Shown in pieces: positions 1 to 8,131 of a stretch of DNA of 64,000 nt. The stretch lies in the NCBI GenBank assembly GCA_027483505.1, contig JAIXUP010000001.1, forward strand, positions 1 to 64,000, given 5' to 3'. The first letter of the stretch is position 1; every line of letters starts with the position of its first letter. The notes below the pieces were generated by a model that did no database searches, was not told the origin of the DNA, and saw nothing but the letters and a program-made list of their open reading frames with translations. Source of the DNA: Hyphomicrobiales bacterium (GTDB taxonomy: Bacteria > Pseudomonadota > Alphaproteobacteria > Rhizobiales > Beijerinckiaceae). Both the position numbers and the translations under genes were made by a program.

Positions 1-975
1 CAAACGCATGGCCGCTGCGGCGTCGGCGAGGGATGGACCGCGCTGCATGCCGGTGCGGACCATCTGGACGAAATCACCGAGCAGCGCGTGGTAGCCCTTG
101 TGGTCCTCATTGGCGGCAACGGTCATGTTCGGCTCCCAGACAAGCGTGTCGACCGCATCATCCAGGATTGCATCCGCTCTGCTCACCTTGAACGGCGGAT
201 TGCGGAAGTACCTCACTTCGTGAACATTCCTGACCTCGACGCGGGTGTGGTCCGCCATCACCTGCCACCACTCCATGGGCGTGCCGCGCGACTGGTGCGT
301 GCCCATCACGAGGGTTCCGATCGCGCCGGACCGGAAGGCGAAATCGACATGCAGCAGGAGCTTGCCGGGCGCGAGATCGTGGCGACGCACACCGATCGAT
401 GCGACAGGCCCCATCAGATGCGGGACCAGGTCGAGGTAGTGGATGCAATGATGCAGGAAAAAGCCGTCTGCATCCGGATCACGCTCGAAATAGGTCGGCG
501 CCGTCATGTACTGGCCGAGAAAGCTGGCAGGCTGCCCGAACTCTTCCCGTGAGATCACGTTCGCCGCGATGCGGTTGGTCGTCGAGTACCGCTTCATGAA
601 ACCAACGATGACCGGCACATGGGCCGCCGCCGCAAGCGTTGCCAATTCCGCTGCTTCCGCGGCGGTCGGGGCTGGCGGCTTTTCCATGAAGAATGGCAGC
701 CGGCGTGCAATCACCGCCTTGCCGATATCGTGGTGTCCGGATGGTCCGGTTGACAGGCCGATGGCGTCGAGGTCGTCCCTGGCCAGCAAGGCCCGCCAAT
801 CGCGTGTCCGATCGACCACATCCACGCCATGGCGGCGGCCGATCAGGCTGAGCCGCTCCTCGCTGACATCGCAGATCGCGGCAACGACCACGTTGTGCCG
901 TGCCAGTTGCGGCAGGAGCATTTCGGCGGCGTGGGTGCCGCAGCCAATCCAGCCGATACGCAGGGGCTTGGTCAT
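1..975 (-). CDS. Gfo/Idh/MocA family oxidoreductase, 3' end beyond the window
   Basis: This frame stays open from the ATG at 975 to the window edge, giving 325 residues with no stop. The N-terminus carries the Rossmann dinucleotide motif GWIGCGTHA, followed by a strand ending AICDVS, as in NAD(P)-dependent sugar and inositol dehydrogenases. The stretch MEKPPAPT matches the conserved EKP motif that holds the catalytic or nicotinamide-contacting Lys in this family. The start overlaps the stop of the upstream TIM-barrel gene by one base, so it belongs to the same minus-strand operon as the ABC importer. It probably oxidises a sugar or polyol brought in by that importer; the substrate is not visible. 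The C-terminus lies outside the window. Confidence 0.85.
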   Translation of the reverse strand, partial: MTKPLRIGWIGCGTHAAEMLLPQLARHNVVVAAICDVSEERLSLIGRRHGVDVVDRTRDWRALLARDDLDAIGLSTGPSGHHDIGKAVIARRLPFFMEKPPAPTAAEAAELATLAAAAHVPVIVGFMKRYSTTNRIAANVISREEFGQPASFLGQYMTAPTYFERDPDADGFFLHHCIHYLDLVPHLMGPVASIGVRRHDLAPGKLLLHVDFAFRSGAIGTLVMGTHQSRGTPMEWWQVMADHTRVEVRNVHEVRYFRNPPFKVSRADAILDDAVDTLVWEPNMTVAANEDHKGYHALLGDFVQMVRTGMQRGPSLADAAAAMRL

Positions 976-1874
976 CACTGAACTCCCGAGGTCGAGCGGC
1001 GCCCGAGTGCGAGGACATTGCGCAGGTGTGCGGCGCTTGCCGCCAGGCGGCCGCTCTCGTCCTCGGTCGGCGCCCGCCATTGGGCGAGGCCGACTCCGAG
1101 CCTGTGTTCGTTGCGCCGGAACGGCTCCAGCGTGATCGGACCATCATACCCGACGTCGGCGAGCGCCCGCCCGATCTCGTTCCAGTCGAGATGTCCGGAG
1201 CCGATGAATCCGCGGTGGTTCTCGTTGGCCTGAAAATGCACAAGATGCCTGCCGGCCATCCGGATGGCGCCGGCCACCGAGTCATCCTCCATCGCCATGT
1301 GAAAGGTGTCGAGCATCACGCCGACGGACGGATGATCGACCTGCGCGACAAGATCGAGGCCGTTGCGCGTCGTCATGCAGAAATCTGTCTCGAAGCGGTT
1401 GAGTGGCTCGACGCACAGCAGGACGCCGTGATCAGCTGCGACCACCGCAGCCTTGCGCAGCCCGGCGACCACGCGGTCGACCCGTGCCCTGCGCACATCT
1501 TCCGAGACCGGCGTCGGCATCCGTCCGGCAAACACGAGGGGCGCTCCGTAGAGCGGCCCGCCGACTCGGCGTGCGCCAAGCGCTGCCGCGATCCGCACGC
1601 AGCCGCAGAGATACGCGATCCCCGCCTCGTGCGCTGCGGGATCGTCGCTGGCCAGATCCCGGGAAAGATTGACGCGTGCCGCCAGTTCGACGCCCAGCCC
1701 TGTCTCCGACAGGGCCATCCGCGTGGCAGCCAGGTCGAGTTCGCCCGGTTCAGGGACCAGCAGTTCGACGAAATCCATGCCTGCTTTCCGCATGGCCGTG
1801 AACAGCGGGAAATGCGCAGGCCCGAACGGCCGCGCATAGAACATCGAGATGACGCCGACAGGATTGACCGTCAT
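975..1874 (-). CDS. Sugar phosphate isomerase/epimerase (AP endonuclease 2 / xylose isomerase-like TIM barrel)
   Basis: The product has 299 residues. The start is the ATG at 1874, which overlaps the upstream permease stop as ATGA; longer open frames reach upstream to 2081 but would lie inside the permease gene. Features of the xylose-isomerase-like TIM barrel include LCVEPLNRFETDF with the metal-binding Glu, GVMLDTFHMAMED with Asp and His, HFQANENHRGFIGSGHLDW, and PITLEPF near the C-terminus. Enzymes of this family isomerise or epimerise keto-sugars or inosose. The gene lies between an ABC permease and a Gfo/Idh/MocA dehydrogenase, a usual arrangement in sugar and polyol catabolic operons. 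The exact substrate is unknown. Confidence 0.85.
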   Translation of the reverse strand: MTVNPVGVISMFYARPFGPAHFPLFTAMRKAGMDFVELLVPEPGELDLAATRMALSETGLGVELAARVNLSRDLASDDPAAHEAGIAYLCGCVRIAAALGARRVGGPLYGAPLVFAGRMPTPVSEDVRRARVDRVVAGLRKAAVVAADHGVLLCVEPLNRFETDFCMTTRNGLDLVAQVDHPSVGVMLDTFHMAMEDDSVAGAIRMAGRHLVHFQANENHRGFIGSGHLDWNEIGRALADVGYDGPITLEPFRRNEHRLGVGLAQWRAPTEDESGRLAASAAHLRNVLALGRRSTSGVQ

Positions 1875-2707
1875 GATTTTACGGCCCCCGCCGTCAGCCC
1901 GCCCGTGAGGCGCTTCTGGATGATGAGAAACAGGATTGTGGCAGGCAATGCGACAAGCGTGCCGCCCGCTGTCAGCAGCCCCCATTGGATCGAGAATTCG
2001 CCGATGAACAGTTGCAGCGCGACTGTGACGGTGCGCACGTCCTGACCGGCCAGCATCATGGCGAACAGATACTCGTTCCACGAGGTGATGAAGATATAGA
2101 TCGCCGTGGTGACGATGCCAGGCATGGCGACCGGCAGGATCACCAGCCGGATCGCCTGAAGCCGGCTTGCCCCATCGATCGTGGCGGCTTCGTCAAGCTC
2201 GATCGGAATGGCGGCAAAGTAGCTTGTCAGCATCCAGATCGAGAACGGAATGGCGAAGGTGGCATGGCCGGCGATCACGCCGACAAAGGTGTCAAGCAGT
2301 CCCAGCATCCGCATGAGAACGAAGATCGGCAGAATGAGCAGCACGATCGGAAACATGTTGGCGGTGAGGAAACCGACCAACAGGGCCCGGCGTCCCGGAA
2401 AACGGAAGCGCGAGAAGGCGTAGGCCGCCGGTATGGCGGCCGCGAGACCGACCAGCGTCGCGCCCACGGCCACAATCAGGCTGTTGCCCATGTTCGCGGC
2501 GAAGCTCGTCCGCGCCAGCAAGGTGACATAATGCTCGTGGGTCAACTGGCTCGGCCAGTAGCGCAGCGGCCATTGCAGGATGTCGGCATCCGGCTTCACG
2601 GAGGTCAGCACCATCCACAGATAGGGGAAAAGTGCGAAGGCCACGATCATGGCCAGCGGCACATGAAGCTCGAACGTCCGGCGCAAGGGGGTCCGGCGAT
2701 CGATCAT
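1871..2707 (-). CDS. Carbohydrate ABC transporter permease, MalG/UgpE type
   Basis: The product has 278 residues and about six membrane segments, beginning near residue 15. The cytoplasmic EAA loop is visible as DEAATIDGAS about 85 residues from the C-terminus; this loop contacts the ATPase subunit. The start WMVLTSVKPDADI after the first helix is typical of MalG-like subunits. Both ends overlap neighbouring genes by four bases (ATGA), so translation is coupled with the second permease upstream and the TIM-barrel gene downstream. No ATPase gene is seen in this operon within the window; it may lie beyond the left edge, or a shared MsmK-type ATPase may serve. Confidence 0.9.
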   Translation of the reverse strand: MIDRRTPLRRTFELHVPLAMIVAFALFPYLWMVLTSVKPDADILQWPLRYWPSQLTHEHYVTLLARTSFAANMGNSLIVAVGATLVGLAAAIPAAYAFSRFRFPGRRALLVGFLTANMFPIVLLILPIFVLMRMLGLLDTFVGVIAGHATFAIPFSIWMLTSYFAAIPIELDEAATIDGASRLQAIRLVILPVAMPGIVTTAIYIFITSWNEYLFAMMLAGQDVRTVTVALQLFIGEFSIQWGLLTAGGTLVALPATILFLIIQKRLTGGLTAGAVKS

Positions 2708-3600
2708 GTGGCGATCCCGCGCGAGGAGCGCCGCACATAGCCCATCACGACCGCCATCAGCAGCGCGGTGAGGATGACGGCCAGCGCCGCGCCATAGCCG
2801 TATTCCATTGCGCTGTAGGCTTTCTGGAAGGCGTACAGCGGCAACGTGTGCGTGGCATAGCCCGGCCCTCCCCCCGTCATCAACAGGATCACGTCGAGGG
2901 AGTTCGCCACCCAGATGATGCGCAGCAGGAGCGCCGTCATGATGATGTCGGCAAGGCCGGGAATGGTGACATGGCGCAGCCGCTGCCAGCGCGTGGCGCC
3001 ATCGATCTCGGCGGCTTCAAGCTGATCCGCCGGGATCGACTGCAGGCCGGCCAGGATGGTGACGGCGAAGAATGGAAACCCCTGCCAGACCAGGGTCAGC
3101 ACAACGCAATAGAAGGCAAGGTCGGGATCGGCGAGCCACGCGACGGGCCTTGCGATCAGTCCAAGCCGCAACAGCATGTCGTTCAGCACGCCGAGATTGA
3201 AGTCATACATCCAGGTCCACATCAGCCCGATGATCACACTGGGAAGGGCCCACGGAATGACGATCAGCGCGCGGGCGACCGAGCGCCACCAGAAGCTCTG
3301 GTTAAGCAGCAGGGCCGTGGCGAAGCCCAGAAGGAATTGCAGCCCGACCGCCAGAACGATCCACAGCAGCGACTGGCGCAGCGAGATCCAGAAGACCTCG
3401 TCACCGAAGGCCCTGACGAAGTTGCCCAGCCCGATGAACCGTGCGGCATCGGGGCGGTACAGGATCAGGTCCTGCAGGCTCATCCAGAACGTCCGCAACG
3501 CCGGAACCAGCACGACCAGCCCCGTGATGATCAGGGCTGGCGCGAGGAAGGCGTAGGGCGTCAACGCAACATTGTCGCGCCGGGAGGGATGCTGGCTCAT
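2704..3600 (-). CDS. Carbohydrate ABC transporter permease, MalF/UgpA type
   Basis: The product has 298 residues with about six transmembrane segments. The first helix follows a short hydrophilic N-terminus (PYAFLAPALIITGLVVL) and the EAA loop appears as EAAEIDGATRWQ near residue 200. This is the partner of the MalG-like permease, with which it overlaps by four bases. The binding-protein gene lies 16 bases upstream, giving the standard order binding protein, MalF-like, MalG-like. The substrate is inferred to be a sugar or polyol from the downstream isomerase and dehydrogenase genes. Confidence 0.9.
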   Translation of the reverse strand: MSQHPSRRDNVALTPYAFLAPALIITGLVVLVPALRTFWMSLQDLILYRPDAARFIGLGNFVRAFGDEVFWISLRQSLLWIVLAVGLQFLLGFATALLLNQSFWWRSVARALIVIPWALPSVIIGLMWTWMYDFNLGVLNDMLLRLGLIARPVAWLADPDLAFYCVVLTLVWQGFPFFAVTILAGLQSIPADQLEAAEIDGATRWQRLRHVTIPGLADIIMTALLLRIIWVANSLDVILLMTGGGPGYATHTLPLYAFQKAYSAMEYGYGAALAVILTALLMAVVMGYVRRSSRGIAT

Positions 3601-3616
3601 CGACCGGGTGTCACAA

Positions 3617-4861
3617 TCACCCGTTGAAGTGCTTTTCGATGGTCTGCATCATCTCGTCGGGCGAGATCTGGCCAAGCAGCGCCCGCTGCATGTTGGTCGG
3701 CCAGACGGTCCGGGTGAAATCCGGCGTCTGCGGCCTGTCCGGCAGCACGGTCGCGATCGGCAGCGACTGCGAGGTCGCATCGACGAAGCGCTGCGGGTGC
3801 AGATCCCAGGTGCGGGAGCCCGATGTCGTGATGGTGAGCTGGCCAGTCAGTTTGTTGAACGCCACGTTGTTCTCGGCCGTCGACAGGAAGGCGATCCAGC
3901 GGAACGCGGCCTCCTTGTTGCGCGAACTGGCGAAGATCGCGTTCGACTCGTCTCCGAACGAGGTCCACCCGGTGCCCTGCGGGCTGCGCGGCACCGGCAC
4001 CGCCGACACGCGGTCGCCCAACGCCTGCACCATCTCGTTCGCCGAGCCGATGTGATGGATGGTCATGGCGGTGCGGCCCGCCTTGAAGCCGTCGACGATC
4101 TGCCGGAAACCGTCAGTCGGCGCCGAGGGCGGAAGCACCTTGTGCTCGCGGTGCAGGTTGACGAACCAGCGGTTGGCCGCGAGCGCCTGTGCGTTGACCA
4201 TGCCGCCCTTGTCGAAGTTCGCTCCGGCGCCGAGCACGAACGAACCCCAGTGGTCATGCCCGCCTCCGCCTCCGCGCATGCCAAATCCGTAGACATCGCC
4301 CTTGGTCGTCGCCTTTGCGGCGGCCAGAAAGTCGTCGAACGTCCTGGGCGGCTGCAGGCCCGCCTGCTGCAGAAGGTCAGCGCGGTAGTACAGATACAGC
4401 ACGACATACTGGATCGGCAGGTAGTACTGCTTGCCGTCCGCGCCCCGGTTGACGCGCCAGACATCGTCGGCGATGTCGCTGCGCGCCGACCATCCACGCA
4501 CCATGTCGTCGATCGGGTGCAGCGCGCGCATCTCCAGCAACCGCGCCTGGTTGGAGATCTTGACCAGTGCGCAATCAGGCGCGTTGTTCGCGATCACGGC
4601 GGCGAACATGCGCGTGGCGTAGTCGTTGCCCCCGCCCCAGGGAATGCTCTCCGCCTGGACCTTGATGCCGGGGTGCTCTTTCTCGAATTTGGCGATCAGT
4701 TCGGCCGGGCTGTGCTGCGGATTGTCGAAATGATACCACCAGCGCACCGTGACGGCCTGCGCGATGGCGGGCCTGGCGAGTCCGGCCCCCAGTGCGGCCC
4801 CTGCGATGACCTTTGCGGCCTTGCGGCGGCTCATGCCTGCGTCTTGCATTGTGTTCGTCAT
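3617..4861 (-). CDS. Extracellular solute-binding protein of a sugar-type ABC importer (family 1)
   Basis: The product has 414 residues. The N-terminus has a twin-arginine-like motif SRRKAAK, a small hydrophobic stretch and a probable cleavage site ARPAIAQA, so Tat export to the periplasm is likely. The mature protein starts VTVRWWYHFDNPQHS and has family 1 features such as LIAKFEKEHPGIKVQ and the late sequence ASSRNKEAAFRWIAFL. An internal ATG ten residues in (MSRRKAAK) is an alternative start that keeps the signal. It is the first transport gene of the operon and should define import specificity, which cannot be read here. Confidence 0.9.
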   Translation of the reverse strand: MTNTMQDAGMSRRKAAKVIAGAALGAGLARPAIAQAVTVRWWYHFDNPQHSPAELIAKFEKEHPGIKVQAESIPWGGGNDYATRMFAAVIANNAPDCALVKISNQARLLEMRALHPIDDMVRGWSARSDIADDVWRVNRGADGKQYYLPIQYVVLYLYYRADLLQQAGLQPPRTFDDFLAAAKATTKGDVYGFGMRGGGGGHDHWGSFVLGAGANFDKGGMVNAQALAANRWFVNLHREHKVLPPSAPTDGFRQIVDGFKAGRTAMTIHHIGSANEMVQALGDRVSAVPVPRSPQGTGWTSFGDESNAIFASSRNKEAAFRWIAFLSTAENNVAFNKLTGQLTITTSGSRTWDLHPQRFVDATSQSLPIATVLPDRPQTPDFTRTVWPTNMQRALLGQISPDEMMQTIEKHFNG

Positions 4862-4912
4862 GTCATCCTCCCTGCGCTCTTCTGATGAGTGCGTCTGTTG
4901 TGGTCGTCCTGG

Positions 4913-5848
4913 CTATTTCAGCCACGTCTTCAGGGCTGCCGCCGCCCGTGCGATCGCTTGCCGGGCTGCGGGCAGTTCGCGCGACATCTGCATGAAGCCA
5001 TGCACAACGCCGGGCACGAGGTCGAGTTCGGCTGCAACGCCGCAATGGGCAAGGCGCCCTGCCAGAAGGATCGTGTCATCGAGCAGGGGGTCGAGCCCGG
5101 CCGCATTGAGGAACAGGGGCGGCAGGCCCGCGAGGTCCGCGTTCAACGGCGCGGCGATGTGGTCGTCGGCGGACCGGCCTCCGAGATGGTTGGCCCAGTA
5201 CCAGCGCATGCGCGCGGTCGACAGACCAAAGCTCCCGTCACCGAAGCGCTTGTTGCTCAGGGTTTCGAACAAGGGCGCGTAGCAGCCATAGAACAGGGCG
5301 GCGCCCGCGAGCGCCGGAAGCCCGGCGCGGTGCTGCACCAGCAAAGCTCCAAGCGCCAGGTTCGCGCCCGCCGAGTCGCCCGCAAGCGCCAGACGGGCCG
5401 GTGGGACAGGACGCCCAAGACCGCCCTTCAGCGCAAACGACACCGCTGCATTGATGTCCTCGACCCCTGCCGGAGAAGGATTGGCCGGGGCGAGGCGGTA
5501 GTCGATGGCAAGGACGGGAATGCCCGAATCGAGCGCCAGCAGGCGCGAAGCCCGGTCATGGCTCTCGATCGACCCGAAGGTCCAGCCGCCGCCATGGACA
5601 TGGATCACGAGGGATGCGGCGTCGGCACCGGCGGCGGCATAGAGCCGCGCCTTCATCCGGCCCGCACGTGTCGGCACCTCCAGATCCGTCACCGTGGCCA
5701 CTTCCGGGGCGCTGGCGTTCCAGAACGCTGCGGCGGTGTGAAACACCTCCTGGCCTGCCTTGTGGGACAAGGCGGCGTAGTCCACAGGCGTCGCGGCGCG
5801 CATTTGCGCCAGGATTGGAGCCATTGCAGGATCAACCCAGGTGCTCAC
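4913..5848 (-). CDS. Alpha/beta hydrolase, hormone-sensitive lipase (HSL) family
   Basis: The product has 311 residues. The oxyanion-hole motif HVHGGGWTFGS lies near residue 85 and the nucleophile elbow GDSAGANLALG near residue 155. The acid is probably in LDPLLDD and the His in VVHGFMQM near the C-terminus, completing a Ser-Asp-His triad. This is the carboxylesterase or lactonase branch with the HGGG motif. Its first codons overlap the end of the GntR gene by four bases and it precedes the ABC genes, so it probably hydrolyses an ester, lactone or acylated form of the imported compound. No signal peptide is seen, so it acts in the cytoplasm. Confidence 0.88.
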   Translation of the reverse strand: MSTWVDPAMAPILAQMRAATPVDYAALSHKAGQEVFHTAAAFWNASAPEVATVTDLEVPTRAGRMKARLYAAAGADAASLVIHVHGGGWTFGSIESHDRASRLLALDSGIPVLAIDYRLAPANPSPAGVEDINAAVSFALKGGLGRPVPPARLALAGDSAGANLALGALLVQHRAGLPALAGAALFYGCYAPLFETLSNKRFGDGSFGLSTARMRWYWANHLGGRSADDHIAAPLNADLAGLPPLFLNAAGLDPLLDDTILLAGRLAHCGVAAELDLVPGVVHGFMQMSRELPAARQAIARAAAALKTWLK

Positions 5849-6513
5849 GGTGTCTGTCTCGTGTCGACGATGGTGTCGATATGGTGGTCCAGCACCGCCG
5901 CAAGATACCTGCCGTCACGCGTGGCGAGAGCCGCCAGGATGTCCTCGTGCCGCCCTGCGGTCTCGAGCAGCGTCCGGTGGTTGCCGGGAGCCCACAGCTT
6001 CGAGCGATGGGAATGCAGGATGCAGCGGGTCAGGATGGGCTCAAGCGCCTGCAGGCCGCTGAGGCGGAAAACCGCGAGATGGAACTCCGTATCGAGTTCG
6101 ATCAGCCCGTATTCATCGCCCTGCCCTGCGATCCGGCGCATCGCGTCGACCTGGGCTGACAAGGCCGCCAGATCGCCCTCCGTAACGTGCGCAGCACCGC
6201 GTTCGGCGCCGCGCGTCTCGATGCGCCGCCGCAACACCAGAATTTCTGCCGCCTCGTCCGGCGCCAAAGGTGTCACGGTTGTGGCGCGGTTTGGCGTGCG
6301 GGTCACGAGGCCATCCTGCTGCAGCCTGAGCAGAGCCTCTCGGACCGGCCCCTGGCTGCAGTTGAGCCAATGGGCCAGCCCCAGTTCCGTGAGGGGCTCT
6401 TCCGGTCTGAGTTCGTTCAGGACGATCCTGCGCTTGATTGCTCGATAGGCCATCTCGTGCGGCCTGAGCATCCGCACCGTCTCTCCCCAAGCTTTCGCTC
6501 CAGCCGCCGCCAT
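5845..6513 (-). CDS. GntR-family transcriptional regulator with FCD domain
   Basis: The product has 222 residues. A winged helix occupies about residues 15-80, with GPVREALLRLQQDGLV in the recognition region. The C-terminal FCD ligand domain shows ELDTEFHLAVF, RCILHSHR and HHIDTI, which supply the Asp and His residues that commonly hold a metal in FCD proteins. The start at 6513 has the Shine-Dalgarno-like AAAGGAAA upstream. It is the first gene of the operon, overlapping the hydrolase by four bases, and is therefore likely an autoregulated repressor relieved by a pathway acid. A small palindrome upstream is listed separately as a possible operator. Confidence 0.88.
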   Translation of the reverse strand: MAAAGAKAWGETVRMLRPHEMAYRAIKRRIVLNELRPEEPLTELGLAHWLNCSQGPVREALLRLQQDGLVTRTPNRATTVTPLAPDEAAEILVLRRRIETRGAERGAAHVTEGDLAALSAQVDAMRRIAGQGDEYGLIELDTEFHLAVFRLSGLQALEPILTRCILHSHRSKLWAPGNHRTLLETAGRHEDILAALATRDGRYLAAVLDHHIDTIVDTRQTP

Positions 6514-6528
6514 CAGATTTCCTTTCAG

Positions 6529-6540
6529 GATTATTGATAA
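6529..6540. promoter_or_regulatory. Palindrome upstream of the GntR gene, candidate operator
   Basis: ATTAT-TG-ATAAT is a perfect 5-bp inverted repeat 15 bp upstream of the regulator start codon. It is AT-rich in a GC-rich surrounding. Its place between promoter and start suits an autoregulatory GntR operator, but so short a palindrome could be chance or part of a -10 region. Confidence 0.35.
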
Positions 6541-6758
6541 TGAAACACGAGCGCCGTCAAGGGTAAGATGTTTGCCGCGATGTGGTGATTCAGGCCCTCC
6601 AGCCGCTTGCGTTGCTGTAGCCGGACACTTGGCGCTGCGGAAAGCAGGGGCCGCGTCGTCAGATGACAGGACGGAGATTCGGGCGGGCTAACGACGCGGT
6701 TCTTCGCCATGCCGTCTGCGGCAGCCTCGCTCCGGACGTCAGGTCGAACCATGCCGGG

Positions 6759-6774
6759 GTTGACCGCGGTCAAC
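6759..6774. promoter_or_regulatory. parS centromere-like site 1 (repABC type), upstream of repA
   Basis: GTTGACCGCGGTCAAC is a perfect 16-bp palindrome. It fits the consensus GTTNNCNGCNGNNAAC described for RepB-binding parS sites of repABC replicons. An identical copy occurs at 8172-8187. RepB bound here should form the partition complex acted on by RepA. Confidence 0.88.
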
Positions 6775-6803
6775 ATGCACGGGGCTTTTCGGCCTGCCGG
6801 GCA

Positions 6804-6821
6804 GGTTAATGCCTGTTAACC
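6804..6821. promoter_or_regulatory. Inverted repeat in the repA leader, possible RepA operator
   Basis: GGTTAA and TTAACC flank a 6-bp spacer (TGCCTG). The sequence sits about 95 bp upstream of repA, near where the repABC promoter is expected. RepA-type proteins repress their own promoter through inverted repeats, so this is a candidate operator; the assignment is by position only. Confidence 0.4.
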
Positions 6822-6874
6822 CTTTTTCGGTTGTCAGAATCGCAGAATCGGGCAACTTAGACACGCTTGGGAGC

Positions 6875-6903
6875 CGTAGTTTCCAGGTTAAGCCGTAACT
6901 ACG
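6875..6903 (+). promoter_or_regulatory. Inverted repeat immediately before the repA start
   Basis: CGTAGTT (6875-6881) and AACTACG (6897-6903) form a 7-bp perfect inverted repeat with a 15-base loop, ending 10 bases before the repA start codon. In RNA it would place the purine-rich ribosome-binding stretch (GAAGGCAG) at the foot of the hairpin. It could be a protein operator or a translational control element. Confidence 0.4.
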
Positions 6904-6913
6904 AAGGCAGGCC

Positions 6914-8131
6914 GTGTCAGAACTCAGCGCCAACCCTTTGCAACGCGATGGACGATCCGCGATTCACGATCTGATCGCAAGCGATGCGCGTGAACTGTCG
7001 GCCAAGCTTCAAGCGCACCGCCACCGGCTGTTTCCACCGCAGGCGCGCAAGACCCTGCGCCGCTTCAGTTCCGGCGAGGCAGCAAAGCTGATAGGGGTGA
7101 ATGATGCCTATCTCCGGCAATTGTCGCTGGAGGGCAAAGGACCGCAGCCGGAGACCAATTCATCCGGCCGGCGCAGCTATTCCTTCGAGGACATCCAGGC
7201 CCTTCGCCTGTTCCTCGACGAAACGGCCAAGCCAGGCCGCCGCTATCGGCAGAACCGGCTGCCGGGCGAGCACCTGCAGGTGCTGTCGGTGGTCAATTTC
7301 AAGGGCGGCTCCGGCAAGACGACGACGGCGGCCCATCTGGCACAGTTTCTGGCGCTGAGGGGTTATCGTGTGCTTGCGGTCGATCTTGACCCCCAGGCTT
7401 CCCTTTCCGCCCTCCACGGCTATCAGCCGGAGTTCGACATCGGCGAGAACGAAACGCTCTACGGTGCGATCCGCTATGACCGCGCGCGCCGTCCCTTCGC
7501 GGATGTGATCAAGAAGACCTACTTTCCGAATCTCGATCTCGTCCCGGGCAACATCGAACTGATGGAGTTCGAACACGAAAGCCCGAAGGCGTTGGCTGAG
7601 AAGCGGTCAGGCGACGCGCTGTTCTTCGCCCGCGTCGCCGAAGTTCTCGGGTCGGTCGAGGCGAACTACGATGTGGTCGTGATCGATTGCCCTCCCCAGC
7701 TGGGCTTTCTCACCCTGTCGGCGCTGTGCGCAGCGACAGCGGTGCTGATCACCGTTCATCCGCAGATGCTCGATGTCATGTCGATGTGCCAGTTCCTGAT
7801 CATGACGTCCGATCTCCTGAGCGTCGTCGCCAAGGCGGGCGGCGATATGCAGTATGACTGGATGCGCTACATGGTGACGCGCCAGGAGCCGAGCGACGGG
7901 CCGCAGACGCAGATGGTGGCCTTCATGCGCTCGATGTTCGGCGAGCGCGTGCTTAACCACGCCATGCTGAAAAGCACGGCGATCTCCGATGCGGGCATCA
8001 CCAAGCAAACGCTTTATGAGGTCAGCCGCGAGCAGTTCACGCGCGCAACGTATGACCGTGCGCTGGAGGCCCTGGACGCGGTCAACGGCGAGATCGAAGG
8101 GCTGATCCGCGCCGCCTGGGGGAGAGTCTGA
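6914..8131 (+). CDS. repA: Plasmid partitioning ATPase RepA (ParA family)
   Basis: The product has 405 residues and starts at GTG with GAAGGCAG upstream. An N-terminal DNA-binding region (about 50-105) includes FSSGEAAKLIGVNDAYLRQL, a MerR-like helix-turn-helix. The deviant Walker A motif KGGSGKTT lies at residues 130-137, and Walker B VVVIDCPPQ near 250. RepA polymerises on DNA and interacts with RepB on parS to segregate the replicon, and it represses the operon. It is the first gene of repABC; its stop overlaps the repB start (TGATG). Length and gene order match repABC RepA proteins of Hyphomicrobiales and Rhodobacterales. Confidence 0.97.
   Translation: MSELSANPLQRDGRSAIHDLIASDARELSAKLQAHRHRLFPPQARKTLRRFSSGEAAKLIGVNDAYLRQLSLEGKGPQPETNSSGRRSYSFEDIQALRLFLDETAKPGRRYRQNRLPGEHLQVLSVVNFKGGSGKTTTAAHLAQFLALRGYRVLAVDLDPQASLSALHGYQPEFDIGENETLYGAIRYDRARRPFADVIKKTYFPNLDLVPGNIELMEFEHESPKALAEKRSGDALFFARVAEVLGSVEANYDVVVIDCPPQLGFLTLSALCAATAVLITVHPQMLDVMSMCQFLIMTSDLLSVVAKAGGDMQYDWMRYMVTRQEPSDGPQTQMVAFMRSMFGERVLNHAMLKSTAISDAGITKQTLYEVSREQFTRATYDRALEALDAVNGEIEGLIRAAWGRV

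Larger units (their letters stand above)
6514..6913. other. 400-bp intergenic region between the GntR operon and repA
   Basis: The region separates divergent units: the catabolic operon to the left and repABC to the right. I see no convincing gene. It contains the AT-rich palindrome at 6529-6540, a perfect parS at 6759-6774, an inverted repeat at 6804-6821 and another at 6875-6903 just before repA. In repABC loci the repA promoter and the RepA/RepB autoregulation sites lie here. A TTGTCA hexamer at 6831-6836 may be a -35 element, but no good -10 sequence is found at standard spacing. Confidence 0.7.

Noticed and set aside
88-552. Open frame on the plus strand at the left end
   Set aside because: It is antisense to the Gfo/Idh/MocA gene, whose frame has clear family motifs; its composition (Arg/His-rich) is that of a shadow frame.
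4889-6448. 519-codon plus-strand frame opposite the hydrolase and GntR genes
   Set aside because: It mirrors genes with clear catalytic and DNA-binding motifs and has no recognisable domain.
8085-8100. Possible third parS near the repA end
   Set aside because: Only one half (GGTCAAC) matches; the left half departs from the consensus.
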